Shown here: positions 1 through 8,962 of the stretch, piece by piece
Layout: the number at the start of each line of letters is the position of its first letter
Numbering within the stretch: the first letter of the stretch is position 1
Assembly: GCF_000685155.1 (NCBI RefSeq)
Contig: NZ_JMIY01000001.1
Location: forward strand, 39,749-86,950
Direction of reading: 5' to 3'
DNA length: 47,202 nucleotides
Origin: Candidatus Methanoperedens nitratireducens
Lineage (GTDB): Archaea > Halobacteriota > Methanosarcinia > Methanosarcinales > Methanoperedenaceae
Program-made: the position numbers and the translations under genes
Notes under the pieces: model-generated
The model's input: the letters and a program-made list of their open reading frames with translations, nothing else
The model's database searches: none
Told to the model about the DNA's origin: nothing

Positions 1-85
1 AAAGTATTTTAATAGATTTTCACCGTAATATTTATGACTACCAAAAGTGCTAAACTATAGTAATATCAAAAAAGGTAATTATTAA

Positions 86-589
86 ATGATGAGAGATGCC
101 GATAAAACTTGTCAAGAGACTGAAGATATAATTGTTTTAGATGCGGATGCATCCATGAGACTTTTAATCAGTTTATTGTTCACTTTTTTCGCGTTTGGAT
201 TACTTATTTTCCTTAGTTCTCCTAATTCTATTGTTGTATTTCTATTGATTTTGTATGTGGCATTTTTAAATTTGTTGAGTGCTTTTACTAAAAAATTGAT
301 AATTTTAGATAAAAAATTACAAATAATATCTGTTAGAAAGTATTTTATCAATTTCATCTACTCTCTTAAAGAAATACCTTCTTCACATGTAAAAGATATC
401 AGAGTAATCAAAACCCACCTCCCAGCAACAGAAAATTTTGACGAAGGCGAATCATGGAGTACAGAAATAGTTACATATTCTGGAGAATCCATCTCAATAC
501 ATTGTCCTTCTGGCCAATCAGATGCAGATAGGATAGCAGTAAAGATTCGTAATATGACCAACGCAGGAATATCTTATATAAACTCCTAA
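86..589 (+). CDS. Small two-helix membrane protein of unknown function
   Basis: This 167-residue protein is not one I recognise. Two adjacent hydrophobic segments at about residues 25-70 suggest a membrane hairpin near the N-terminus. They are followed by a soluble region of about 95 residues rich in beta-prone stretches (LIILDKKLQIISVRKYF), which vaguely recalls bacterial PH-like membrane-associated domains; that resemblance is inference only. The start is a tandem ATG ATG preceded by AAAGGT, a plausible ribosome binding site. The surrounding DNA is visibly more AT-rich than the housekeeping genes downstream, so it may be an accessory gene. It stands alone, convergent with the beta-propeller gene. 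Confidence 0.6.
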   Translation: MMRDADKTCQETEDIIVLDADASMRLLISLLFTFFAFGLLIFLSSPNSIVVFLLILYVAFLNLLSAFTKKLIILDKKLQIISVRKYFINFIYSLKEIPSSHVKDIRVIKTHLPATENFDEGESWSTEIVTYSGESISIHCPSGQSDADRIAVKIRNMTNAGISYINS

Positions 590-652
590 GTATAGATATT
601 ATATGGTGGCTACCGTTTCATGGGCTTGTGCACAATATAAATATATCATAAT

Positions 653-1912
653 TTAAACTCGGATCTTGAAGAAATAGACTTTATCAGACTTCCATGCTGC
701 TATATGTAAGCCATCTGAGGAAACAGAAACGCCTCTTAGACGGTCGATCTTGTAACTCCAAAGCAGGTATCCCTCTCGATTAAAGAAATAAATCATATCT
801 AAAGAATCTACTGCTATATACAAGCCATCTGAGGAGACAAATACGCATCTAATAGGGCTGTCGATAGTGTGATTCCAGAGCTGGATTCCCTCTCGGTTAA
901 AGAAATAGACTGTATCTTTATCCTTTATTGCTATGTATGAGCAATCGGAAGAAAACGATACTCCATGAAACGGGTCATCAATCTTATGACTCCAGAGCTG
1001 TTTTCCTTCTCGATTAAAGAAACAAATCTTATCGTGTCCCTTTACTGTAACGAATGATCCATCTGTAGATACCATGACATTATAAATCTTGTAGTCTATC
1101 TTATGACTCCAAAGCAGTATTCCCTCTTGATTAAAAAAATAAACTTCATTATATTCAGGCTTATCTTCATCCGATGTTTTTTTCATTAATAACCGCGATA
1201 ACTTCTGCAAAGGATTGACTGAGAACTCAAAAATACCCTTAGACCCTACTGCAATTGCTATATATGAGCCATCGGAAGAAACTGAAATAGTTTGTATTCG
1301 ATAAGTAAAATTATAATGCCATAACAGAGTTCCATCTTTGTTAAAGAAATAGACCTTACCGTTTTTAGTCTTTCTATCGTAACTTCCTGCTGCTATGCAT
1401 GAACCATCGGAGGATATCGAAATTGAATGAGCCCACCCAATCATCTTGTAACTCCAAAGCAATTCTCCATCTCTATTGAAGAAATAAACAGTATCATGTC
1501 CTTCTACTACGATATACAGGCTATTTGAAGAAATCGAAATGCTGCTAATGTATTTTAACTTATAGCTCCAGAGGATACTTCCCACCCGGTTGAAGCAAAC
1601 GACCTTAAAAGACAACGAAAAAAATTCATAACCCTCTGATACAATGTATGAGCCATCAGAAGATATTGAAAATCTACTATCGTTGGATTTAAAGAGCCGT
1701 TTTCCTTGCCGATTGAAAAAATAAACCTTATTTCCACCTTCAGCTACAGACATGACTGCTGCTATAATAGAGTCAGGCGACAAGGAAATCGAAACATAAT
1801 TAAAACTACATTCGCATAAAATGGTATTGATGTCGTATCTCCATAGCAAAGTTACATAGTTATCAATTTTTTCATTTAATGCCACAGCTTTATCTTTTTC
1901 AAATAATTCCAT
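653..1912 (-). CDS. Beta-propeller protein with nine PQQ/WD40-like repeats
   Basis: The 419-residue protein consists almost wholly of repeats of about 40 residues. Each has the pattern [KTE]VYFFNREG-x-LLWSYKID followed by an SVSSDGSYIA strand. I count nine VYFFN-type strands and nine LLW-type strands. The first LLW strand is at the extreme N-terminus and the last VYFF strand at the extreme C-terminus, as expected for a propeller closed by pairing of its two ends. No signal peptide is visible, so it is probably cytoplasmic and a protein-binding scaffold. One unit carries an insertion of about 25 residues (near LSRLLMKKTSDEDKPEY). The coding DNA is AT-rich and internally repetitive. A TATA-like ATATATA lies about 35 bases upstream. 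Partner and function are unknown. Confidence 0.75.
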   Translation of the reverse strand: MELFEKDKAVALNEKIDNYVTLLWRYDINTILCECSFNYVSISLSPDSIIAAVMSVAEGGNKVYFFNRQGKRLFKSNDSRFSISSDGSYIVSEGYEFFSLSFKVVCFNRVGSILWSYKLKYISSISISSNSLYIVVEGHDTVYFFNRDGELLWSYKMIGWAHSISISSDGSCIAAGSYDRKTKNGKVYFFNKDGTLLWHYNFTYRIQTISVSSDGSYIAIAVGSKGIFEFSVNPLQKLSRLLMKKTSDEDKPEYNEVYFFNQEGILLWSHKIDYKIYNVMVSTDGSFVTVKGHDKICFFNREGKQLWSHKIDDPFHGVSFSSDCSYIAIKDKDTVYFFNREGIQLWNHTIDSPIRCVFVSSDGLYIAVDSLDMIYFFNREGYLLWSYKIDRLRGVSVSSDGLHIAAWKSDKVYFFKIRV

Positions 1913-1988
1913 TTGATGCCACTAAAGATAAAAGGAGTATTAAAGTATATATATTTTCATAATTTAACGCGACCATAAACTACTTATG

Positions 1989-2005
1989 TTTACATTGTAT
2001 GTAAA
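1989..2005. promoter_or_regulatory. Palindromic operator before the Lrp-TRASH gene
   Basis: TTTACAT-TGT-ATGTAAA is a perfect inverted repeat with 7-base arms and a 3-base centre, ending 9 bases before the regulator's ATG at 2015. Its position over or just past the expected transcription start suits autorepression by the regulator, which is inference from Lrp/AsnC biology. Confidence 0.55.
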
Positions 2006-2014
2006 GCCCTATAA

Positions 2015-2617
2015 ATGGTAGAACTGGATAATCTCGATGTCAAGATACTGACCCATCTGAAGGATAACAGCAGGAAATCGTTCCAGGAGATAGCAAAGCA
2101 CTGCCTGACAAGCGTGCCCACGGTCAAGAGCCGCGTGGACAGGTTGCTTGAGCTTGGCGTCATCAGTAAATTCACTATAGATATCGATAACAGCAAGTTA
2201 GGCATATCAGAGGTAATACTGCTTGTAAACGCCAAGCCCGGTGCAGTTAAGAGGATAGCAGAAGAACTCCTCAAGCTTGAAGAGATAAAGGAGCTGTATG
2301 TAACATCTGATTCTGACACAGCCATAGTATCAAGGATAGCAGGGGATATGCAGCGCATCCTGGCAATACAGGACAGGATAGATCTCACAGATGTGAACAA
2401 CATCCGCATCATATACATAAAAAATACATTTAGAAAAGATACTACCATACCGCTTGCATCCTCAAGCATAACCCTGACCTGTGCTTATTGCAGCAAAAAA
2501 GTGACAGATAGTGCGGTCAGAAAGAGATTTGATGATAAAGACTATTTCTTTTGCTGCAACACATGCCTGGATGAGTTTGAAAAAAAATATATAAAATTGC
2601 TTGCTAACACTCGATAG
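2015..2617 (+). CDS. Lrp/AsnC-family regulator with C-terminal TRASH metal-binding domain
   Basis: Residues 1-55 form an AsnC-type winged helix (VELDNLDVKILTHLKDNSR, then a recognition helix near SVPTVKSRVDRL). Residues 60-140 resemble the Lrp effector/oligomerisation domain. The C-terminus carries Cys156-x2-Cys159 and Cys180-Cys181-x2-Cys184, the TRASH pattern known from archaeal Lrp-type metal sensors. The likely role is metal-responsive transcriptional control, with copper or another soft metal as plausible ligand. The target is unknown because no copper pump lies next to it. The ATG at 2015 follows a 17-bp palindrome that is a candidate autoregulatory site. The gene is divergent from the beta-propeller gene and convergent with the marker 8 gene. 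Confidence 0.85.
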   Translation: MVELDNLDVKILTHLKDNSRKSFQEIAKHCLTSVPTVKSRVDRLLELGVISKFTIDIDNSKLGISEVILLVNAKPGAVKRIAEELLKLEEIKELYVTSDSDTAIVSRIAGDMQRILAIQDRIDLTDVNNIRIIYIKNTFRKDTTIPLASSSITLTCAYCSKKVTDSAVRKRFDDKDYFFCCNTCLDEFEKKYIKLLANTR

Positions 2618-2657
2618 GCAATATTAACCGCAGATTAACGCTAATAATACTGATTAA

Positions 2658-3527
2658 CTAAAGCATGGGCTCTGGCTGTATCTCAGGCGGTAGAACCGGA
2701 AGGTCAGACCTGGCAACCAGGATGGGGTCCTGATAGTTAGCTATACGGGCCAATGCGCACCTCTTTCCGCGCTCTGTGAGAGCAAACATGGGCACAGGTC
2801 CCTGCATCTGGAGTACGGCTTTCGGTCCTATGATTGCTCTGACAACCTCAGAGGCACATCCCCACACGATATCAGCGTTCTCATTAAGAAGGGTACGGGC
2901 ATCTTCTTCGGTCATCTCTGAGTTATGAACAACAAGAGCGGTCAACTGCAACCCTTTATCCTTCTCTACCCTGCGCAGTTCCCTCAGTATACTGGATTTG
3001 ATCCCCACCATAGTAACACCGATTCTTTTATACCCATGCATGGCAGCCAGTTCAACTCCTCTCACCTGGTCAATTGTTGCTTTATCATCAATAAGGTAAG
3101 AACCGTGTTGTTTAAGTTCGCTCTGGGTTTCAGGAATAGGTGTTGTTTCACTCAGCCATGGAATAACCGCACCGATAGCCTGAACTATACCTGGCTTTGA
3201 TGAAACTACAGTTCCTGCACCATCACAGACAGTAACCGCACAGTCCAGCATACCCTCCCTGATGGAATCTGCAAGGGTCTCAGATGCTCCGGCAGCAATG
3301 GTTCTTTCTGAGAGCTCAAGAACTCTCGCATCACTGAAAAGTCCAAGCTTCTCCATATGCTTTGATAGGACATTCCTGATCGTTTCCTTTGTTTCTCTGT
3401 CGTGACCAAAGCCTTTACTCCTCATGTGACATTTTTCAAGCCTTGGATCGGTCAGGACACTGATACTCCCATTATCCACCACTACATCTGCCTTTACCAT
3501 CTGCAATTTATGCTTGCCAATATACAT
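2658..3527 (-). CDS. Probable methanogenesis marker protein 8 (DUF2099)
   Basis: I recognise this 289-residue protein as most like methanogenesis marker protein 8. Supporting features are the conserved central stretch CAVTVCDGAGTVV followed by KPGIVQAIGAVIPWLSE, and the C-terminal region with GCASEVVRAIIGPKAVLQMQ and PMFALTERGKR. The family occurs in methanogens and anaerobic methanotrophs and its biochemical role is not established; a link to methyl-coenzyme M reductase biology is inferred from phylogenetic distribution. The start is ATG with AAAGGAGAGA 6 bases upstream, and a TATA-like element lies near 3550-3575 on the reverse strand. The gene is monocistronic here. The family assignment rests on memory and needs a profile search. 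Confidence 0.7.
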   Translation of the reverse strand: MYIGKHKLQMVKADVVVDNGSISVLTDPRLEKCHMRSKGFGHDRETKETIRNVLSKHMEKLGLFSDARVLELSERTIAAGASETLADSIREGMLDCAVTVCDGAGTVVSSKPGIVQAIGAVIPWLSETTPIPETQSELKQHGSYLIDDKATIDQVRGVELAAMHGYKRIGVTMVGIKSSILRELRRVEKDKGLQLTALVVHNSEMTEEDARTLLNENADIVWGCASEVVRAIIGPKAVLQMQGPVPMFALTERGKRCALARIANYQDPILVARSDLPVLPPEIQPEPML

Positions 3528-3719
3528 ATTCTATCTCTCCTTTCTCCCGCTTTAGTACTATGTATAGATAATACATTTTTTCCTGTTTGATATGGTTTTT
3601 GCTTTAAATTTTAAAAAACGTATTTACTCAGGTTTTTTTACGTTCCTTTGAAAGTCAAGCAAAAAAAAGTTTTTAAGTCTCATTAAATTAGGTGGATAGA
3701 ATGACCGAAAGAGATAATC

Positions 3720-4043
3720 TCATGCCTGTGCTGATGCTAACCTTTTCTCAATATCTGCAATCTTAAGCTCCAGGGCGGTTATCTTTTCGATCACAGGGAT
3801 ACGCTTCTCAAGAGAATCGAACTTTACGGTTATTTCAGTTCTGAGGCTGTCTATCCTTTCATCTACTTTTTCAAACCTGTAATTCATGCCTTCAAATTTA
3901 GAGTTCATTTCATTTCTCAGGCTACCTATCTGGACTTCAACTGAGTCTATCCGTGTATGGATAGCCTTGAGTTCACCTTTCATTTCATTGAGCTCAGGCA
4001 TCAATACTTGTTTTATCCATCCAGGTACTTTTTCTGTGGTCAT
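3720..4043 (-). CDS. Small coiled-coil protein
   Basis: The 107-residue protein has a short N-terminal segment (TTEKVPGWIKQVLMPELNEM) followed by continuous heptad-type helix from about residue 25 to the end, with repeats such as VEVQIGSLRNEMNSKF, FEKVDERIDSLRTEITVKF and LEKRIPVIEKI. This resembles many small archaeal coiled-coil proteins, which have no defined function. The start is ATG without a strong ribosome binding site. No membrane segment or cysteine is present. It is flanked by non-coding DNA on both sides and is probably transcribed alone. Confidence 0.6.
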   Translation of the reverse strand: MTTEKVPGWIKQVLMPELNEMKGELKAIHTRIDSVEVQIGSLRNEMNSKFEGMNYRFEKVDERIDSLRTEITVKFDSLEKRIPVIEKITALELKIADIEKRLASAQA

Positions 4044-4206
4044 GATATCAATCTCTCTGTCTCAGGACGGCTTAATCTTATCCTCATTGAAACCGTAAGA
4101 TTTAGTAATGATACCAAACATATTATCCCTTAATAGTATTGGGAAGTCTTAGATAGTTATCAGCATCATTGTTTTTAGCAGGAAAAACAGGAAGCAAAAG
4201 GGGGAA

Positions 4207-5130
4207 TTGCCTGTGGAAAGAGACATTAGATCAGAAGTGTATGTAATAAAAACCACTGATAGGAGAAGGGGAGTAGAGGAGCTATTGAAATATTTCGAAC
4301 CCGGGAATTTATCTGGCAAGAATATTGCACTCAAGGCCAACTACAATAGCGCAGATCCCTTTCCCGCTTCTACCCATATAGATACCCTATCAGCCATAGT
4401 TGATGCGCTCAAAGGGAGAGGATGCAGCGTGGTTATGGCAGAGAGGAGCGGAATGGGCGTAACAGGTGAAGTTCTTGAGGATATGGGAGTCATTGAACTT
4501 GCAAAAAGAGTGGGATTTGATGTAGTGGTACTTGATGATGTTGGGAGCAGCGGATGGGTCCACCAGGCCCCCGGAGGAAGCCACTGGAAGAGGGGTTTTC
4601 TGTTTCCAAAGATCTTCAGTGAGGCAGATGCGATCATACAGACCTGCTGCCTCAAGACCCACAGGTTCGGCGGGCATATTACCATGTCCCTCAAGAACAG
4701 TGTCGGCATGGTGGCAGCGCACGATCCTGAGGATGGTTATAACTATATGGCAGAGCTTCACGTCTCTCCTTATCAAAGACAGATGATAGCTGAGATCAAT
4801 ACAGCCTACAGGCCGGGGCTCGTAATTATGGATGGGATACAGGGTTTCTCAAAAGGTGGTCCTGAGAGAGGAACACTGATAGAGCCGCATATTATGGTAG
4901 CAGGCAGGGATAGGGTGGCAGTAGATGCTGCTGGAGTGGCGGTTCTGCGTATCTACGACACCACAGGTGAGGTTTTAAGAGGTAGAGTGTTTGAGCAGGA
5001 CCAGATTGCCAGGGCAGCAGAACTGGGTCTTGGTGCGTCAGGCCCTGATGAGATAGAGATAATTCCGATTAATAATGAGGCGCAGGGCATCTGTTCCAAA
5101 ATAGAAGAGAAAATCAAGGAGAAGTCTTAA
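4207..5130 (+). CDS. DUF362 family protein
   Basis: The 307-residue protein matches the DUF362 family. Characteristic blocks are KNIALKANYNSADPFPAST, the CCLKTHRFGGHITMSLKN block near residues 150-165, VGMVAAHDPEDG, and MDGIQGFSKGGPERGT with GRDRVAVDAAGVAVLR towards the C-terminus. Some DUF362 proteins are fused to ferredoxin domains; this one is not, although a Cys-Cys pair sits in the conserved block. Function is unknown. The start is uncertain: TTG at 4207 lies very close to the GGGGGA ribosome binding site, while the in-frame GTG at 4213 has better spacing. A DUF116 gene follows after 70 bases on the same strand, suggesting a two-gene unit. Confidence 0.8.
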   Translation: MPVERDIRSEVYVIKTTDRRRGVEELLKYFEPGNLSGKNIALKANYNSADPFPASTHIDTLSAIVDALKGRGCSVVMAERSGMGVTGEVLEDMGVIELAKRVGFDVVVLDDVGSSGWVHQAPGGSHWKRGFLFPKIFSEADAIIQTCCLKTHRFGGHITMSLKNSVGMVAAHDPEDGYNYMAELHVSPYQRQMIAEINTAYRPGLVIMDGIQGFSKGGPERGTLIEPHIMVAGRDRVAVDAAGVAVLRIYDTTGEVLRGRVFEQDQIARAAELGLGASGPDEIEIIPINNEAQGICSKIEEKIKEKS

Positions 5131-5200
5131 TAGGATTCATAGTCATGATAGGACTCATCCAGGGTGAATTATATCTCATCTGCAGATAGTTATAATTATA

Positions 5201-5851
5201 ATGCCATTTGAGATCAATTCATTATTCACAGTAATCGGTCAGGCAGCAGTATATTTTGTGATATTCCTGCTCATAGCCGCAGTACTTGGTTCGTTATTGG
5301 TTGCCTATTCCTTCAAAACAGAGAGATTCATATTCCCGAATTTTATGCTCTTTTCGATTACAGTCCTTGAGAATCTGGTTAAAGCATTATTCAGGCTTGT
5401 CAGGATGGATGATTCCATTGTTGATAAGGTAGGTATTGAGGTACGGAACAAGGTATCCATTAAAAAATTCAAAGATACGCCTAAAAATAAGCGGATAATC
5501 TTCCTGCCACAGTGCCTGAGAGCTGTTGACTGCTCATCCAGGCTTGGCCCAGAGGGCATGCAGTGTACCAACTGCGGGAAATGTGAGATCGGCCAGGCAA
5601 AGAAAGATGCAGAGGGTCTGGGTTATAAGGTGTTTATCGTTCCGGGCTCAAGTTTCGTGGTTCGGCTTGTGCGAAAACATAAGCCAGTCGCAATCCTCGG
5701 TGTTGGTTGCATTACAGAGGTAGTATCAGGCCTTGAGATGTGCGAAAAACTAAACCTGTATGGGGTAGGTCTTACACTGGACAGAGCCGGCTGCGTCTCC
5801 ACAGTCCTTGACTGGGATGAGTTCTATGAATTCATCAGGATGACTGATTAA
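5201..5851 (+). CDS. DUF116 family membrane-associated cysteine-rich protein
   Basis: The 216-residue protein begins with a strong hydrophobic segment at about residues 10-35, with a weaker one around 43-63. The soluble C-terminal half is cysteine-rich: PQCLRAVDCSSR, then CTNCGKCEIGQ, then GVGCITEV, MCEKLNL and RAGCVSTVLDWDEFYEF. This is the DUF116 layout. The cysteines could hold a metal or iron-sulfur cluster at the membrane surface, which is inference. DUF116 and DUF362 genes are adjacent here and transcribed together. The gene converges with serA, ending 3 bases from its stop. The start is ATG at 5201 without an obvious strong ribosome binding site. Confidence 0.8.
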   Translation: MPFEINSLFTVIGQAAVYFVIFLLIAAVLGSLLVAYSFKTERFIFPNFMLFSITVLENLVKALFRLVRMDDSIVDKVGIEVRNKVSIKKFKDTPKNKRIIFLPQCLRAVDCSSRLGPEGMQCTNCGKCEIGQAKKDAEGLGYKVFIVPGSSFVVRLVRKHKPVAILGVGCITEVVSGLEMCEKLNLYGVGLTLDRAGCVSTVLDWDEFYEFIRMTD

Positions 5852-5854
5852 AAA

Positions 5855-7426
5855 TCACAATACCACTCGTTTCGCATCGATGATCCCATTGATCGACCTG
5901 ATCTCATCGAGTATTCCATCACTTACATCGCAATCTATATTAAGCACCATAATCGCTTCACCGCCTATTGCAATCCTGCCGACCTGCATTCCGGCTATAT
6001 TGATATTATTTCTTCCCAGGATCATGCAGCACGGGCCAATGATATTGGGACGGTCCTCATGTTTTGCCACGATCATATAGCCCGTGGGGACGACATCTAT
6101 GCGGTAGGTATCTATCTTGATAATACGCGGTTCCTTACCCAATATAGTACCGTTTACTAATTTTTCGTCACCCTTCTTGCTTAACCTTACAGAGATCTGG
6201 CTTGGATAACCATCAACTGTCTCTGATTTGCTCTCGATTACCTTTATCTTGCGCTCTTTTGCTATACCGGGCGCGTTTACATAGTTCACCCCCGGACCAA
6301 GTACAGGTTCAAGCAGGCCTTTCAATACTGCAAGGGTCAATGGCGCCACGTTCTGATCCGCTATCTCACCGCAGTATGATACCTCGATCTTCTCATAATT
6401 GCTGCCCATAAGCTGCGTGCACAGTTTCCCCAGTTTTTCGGCAAGAGGAAGATATGGCTCAAGGATCTGCATGACATCAGGCTTGACATACGGCATGTTG
6501 ATGGCATTCTTCACAGGCAGGCCTTTTAAGGCATTGATAACCTGCTCAGCCACTGTAACAGCCACATTAATCTGGGCCTCTTCAGTCGATGCTCCCAGAT
6601 GCGGGGTTACAATAACACTGTCAAGCTCAAGAAGCGGATTATCAAATGGCGGCTCTTTGGTAAAAACATCGATGGCTGCGCCGCTGACGATGCCGTCTCT
6701 AACTGCCTTTGCAAGAGCTTCTTCGTTGATAATGCCCCCTCTTGCACAGTTGACCAATCGGGCACCTTTTTTCATTATAGCAAATTCCCTGTCGCTGATA
6801 AGGTTTTTTGTCTCTTTTGTGAGAGGTGTATGTACCGTAATATAATCTGCACGTTTAACTATGCCCTCAACGGTTGTTAATTCCACACCCAGCTCTTCTG
6901 CCCTCTCTGGTGATATGAAAGGATCGTAGGCAAGGATTTTCATTTCCATACCTGCAGCACGCCTGGCAACCTCTGTCCCTATTCTCCCAAGTCCGATAAC
7001 GCCCAGTATCTTATCCCTTACCTCAACCCCCATGAACCTCTTTCTATCCCATTTTTTGCCCTTAAGTGAGGCATTGGCCTGGGGGATGTTCCTTGATAAC
7101 GCCATCATCATGGCTATTGTATGTTCAGCAGCCGAGATAGTGTTGCCTTCAGGTGCGTTTACCACAATAATTCCCCGTTCAGTAGCAGCGTTCACATCTA
7201 TGTTATCCACACCTACTCCGGCTCGTCCTATGATCTTCAGTTTCTTCCCTGTATTGATGACATCTTTTGTTACCTGGGTCTCACTGCGGACAATGAGTGC
7301 TTCATAATCCCCTATCCGTTTTATCAATTCTGAAGGCTCAAGACCCGTAGCTATATCAACATCAACTTCTTTACTTAATATCTCAATACCTTGCTCAGAT
7401 ATCGGGTCGCTTACAAGTACTTTCAC
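5855..7426 (-). CDS. serA: D-3-phosphoglycerate dehydrogenase
   Basis: The 523-residue enzyme oxidises 3-phosphoglycerate to 3-phosphohydroxypyruvate, the first step of serine synthesis. The N-terminal substrate domain is followed by an NAD-binding Rossmann domain with GLGRIG at residues 145-150, VNCARGG containing the substrate-binding Arg, and VIVTPHLGAST containing the catalytic His. The length matches long-form SerA with an intervening ASB domain (about 320-440). A C-terminal ACT domain (about 450-523, RPNIIGPCCMILGRNNINIAGMQ, split here by residue class) probably mediates serine feedback. It is divergent from lysC with a 111-base shared promoter region. Confidence 0.95.
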   Translation of the reverse strand: MKVLVSDPISEQGIEILSKEVDVDIATGLEPSELIKRIGDYEALIVRSETQVTKDVINTGKKLKIIGRAGVGVDNIDVNAATERGIIVVNAPEGNTISAAEHTIAMMMALSRNIPQANASLKGKKWDRKRFMGVEVRDKILGVIGLGRIGTEVARRAAGMEMKILAYDPFISPERAEELGVELTTVEGIVKRADYITVHTPLTKETKNLISDREFAIMKKGARLVNCARGGIINEEALAKAVRDGIVSGAAIDVFTKEPPFDNPLLELDSVIVTPHLGASTEEAQINVAVTVAEQVINALKGLPVKNAINMPYVKPDVMQILEPYLPLAEKLGKLCTQLMGSNYEKIEVSYCGEIADQNVAPLTLAVLKGLLEPVLGPGVNYVNAPGIAKERKIKVIESKSETVDGYPSQISVRLSKKGDEKLVNGTILGKEPRIIKIDTYRIDVVPTGYMIVAKHEDRPNIIGPCCMILGRNNINIAGMQVGRIAIGGEAIMVLNIDCDVSDGILDEIRSINGIIDAKRVVL

Positions 7427-7537
7427 AGATTATCACCAGATAAGTCGGTTTAATTGGATTACTAGCATTTCAGCTTTTCGTTTACCTGCCTTAAAATCAT
7501 AATCTTTAATAGAACATCTAACGATTGGAAAGCAAGT

Positions 7538-8947
7538 ATGAGATTAGTGATGAAATTCGGCGGCACTTCAGTTGGCGACGGCAGCCGCATGAGACATGTC
7601 GCAGAGCTCGCAAAAAGATATTATGATGAAAGGAATGAGGTTATTGTTGTTACATCTGCCCTGAGCGGCGTTACCGATGCATTGCTGAGAGTTGCTAAAG
7701 AGGCCTCAGAGACAGGAAGAACAACAGCCGTAAAGGAATTCATCGCTGATCTGACAAAGCAGCATCATCAGGCTGCACATGATGCCATAGATATGAGCAA
7801 TACGAGCGATATCGTAGAGAATGCAACAAAAGAGATCGATATGCGCATCGAAGAACTTGAGAAGGCGCTCATCGGTATATGTTACCTGGGTGAACTGACC
7901 GTCAGGTCGATAGACTATATCTCATCATACGGAGAACGGCTTGCTGTACCTGTCCTGTGCGGTTCTATTAAATCCCTTGGAGTAAGATCCTGCTCGTTCA
8001 CAGGCGGCGAAGCCGGGATTATAACTAACGATGATTACTGCAATGCCAAGCCTCTTGAAAAAACGTATTCATTAGTAAAGGAGCGGATAGGGCCACTGCT
8101 TAATAATAGCATCCCGGTGGTAACGGGTTTCATTGCAGAGAGCGAGTCCGGGATAATCACGACACTGGGGCGCGGCGGTTCTGATTTCTCAGCATCTATA
8201 CTCGGGGCTTCGCTGGGAGCAGATGAGATATGGCTGTGGAAAGAAGTAGATGGGATCATGACGACCGATCCGCATATTGTCCCCGAGGCGCGGACTATAC
8301 CCGTTATTTCATATATAGAGGCTATGGAACTCTCGTATTTTGGTGCCAAGGTGCTGCACCCCAGGGCAATAGAACCTGCGATAAAGCACGGGATACCTGT
8401 GCGTGTCAAGAATACGTTCCATCCTGAACTCCCTGGAACCATTGTAGTAAAAGACCAGAAACAGATCAAGGATATTGTAAAAGCTGTAACAGTTATCAAA
8501 AATGTTGCGCTCATAAATATCTCAGGCGCAGGGATGGTAGGGACGATAGGCGTGGCTGCGCGTGTATTTTCTACCCTTGCAAATGCAGGGGTGAATATAA
8601 TAATGATAAGCCAGGGCTCATCTGAGGCAAATATTTCCATAGTGGTCGATGCAAATCATCTTGATGCGGCTGTAAGGGCGCTAAAGGACGAATTCAATAA
8701 CGGTATCGTTAAAGAGGTGACCCGTGACAGGAATATCTCGGTGGTGGCGGTCGTAGGCGCAGGCATGGCAAACACACCCGGGGTCGCAGGCAGGGTCTTT
8801 GGGGCGCTTGGAAGAGCAGGGGCAAATGTGATCATGATAAGCCAGGGCTCATCCCAGCATAATATCTCATTTGCTGTAAGCTCAGATGATGCTAAGGAGG
8901 CTGTCTGTGCCCTGCACAGGGAGTTCGGTCTGGAGTGCGAGAAGTAG
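7538..8947 (+). CDS. lysC: Aspartate kinase with two ACT domains
   Basis: The 469-residue protein is aspartokinase, which phosphorylates L-aspartate at the entry to lysine, threonine and methionine synthesis. It begins with the kinase signature KFGGTSVGDG (residues 6-15), contains the GFIAES...TTLGRGGSDFSA nucleotide-binding region, and has the substrate-side block WKEVDGIMTTDP. Two ACT domains follow near 320-380 and 395-465. They are clearly internal duplicates, each carrying IMISQGSS, and are the expected site of feedback by end-product amino acids. The ATG start lies 40 bases after a TTTAATA TATA-like element. No other threonine or lysine pathway genes are adjacent. Confidence 0.95.
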   Translation: MRLVMKFGGTSVGDGSRMRHVAELAKRYYDERNEVIVVTSALSGVTDALLRVAKEASETGRTTAVKEFIADLTKQHHQAAHDAIDMSNTSDIVENATKEIDMRIEELEKALIGICYLGELTVRSIDYISSYGERLAVPVLCGSIKSLGVRSCSFTGGEAGIITNDDYCNAKPLEKTYSLVKERIGPLLNNSIPVVTGFIAESESGIITTLGRGGSDFSASILGASLGADEIWLWKEVDGIMTTDPHIVPEARTIPVISYIEAMELSYFGAKVLHPRAIEPAIKHGIPVRVKNTFHPELPGTIVVKDQKQIKDIVKAVTVIKNVALINISGAGMVGTIGVAARVFSTLANAGVNIIMISQGSSEANISIVVDANHLDAAVRALKDEFNNGIVKEVTRDRNISVVAVVGAGMANTPGVAGRVFGALGRAGANVIMISQGSSQHNISFAVSSDDAKEAVCALHREFGLECEK

Positions 8948-8962
8948 TACTGGTTTTATCTC

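Noticed and set aside
3621-3640. TTTACTCAGGTTTTTT present here and at 24241-24256
   Set aside because: A 16-base match that is partly a T-run; two copies in different contexts are not enough to call an element.
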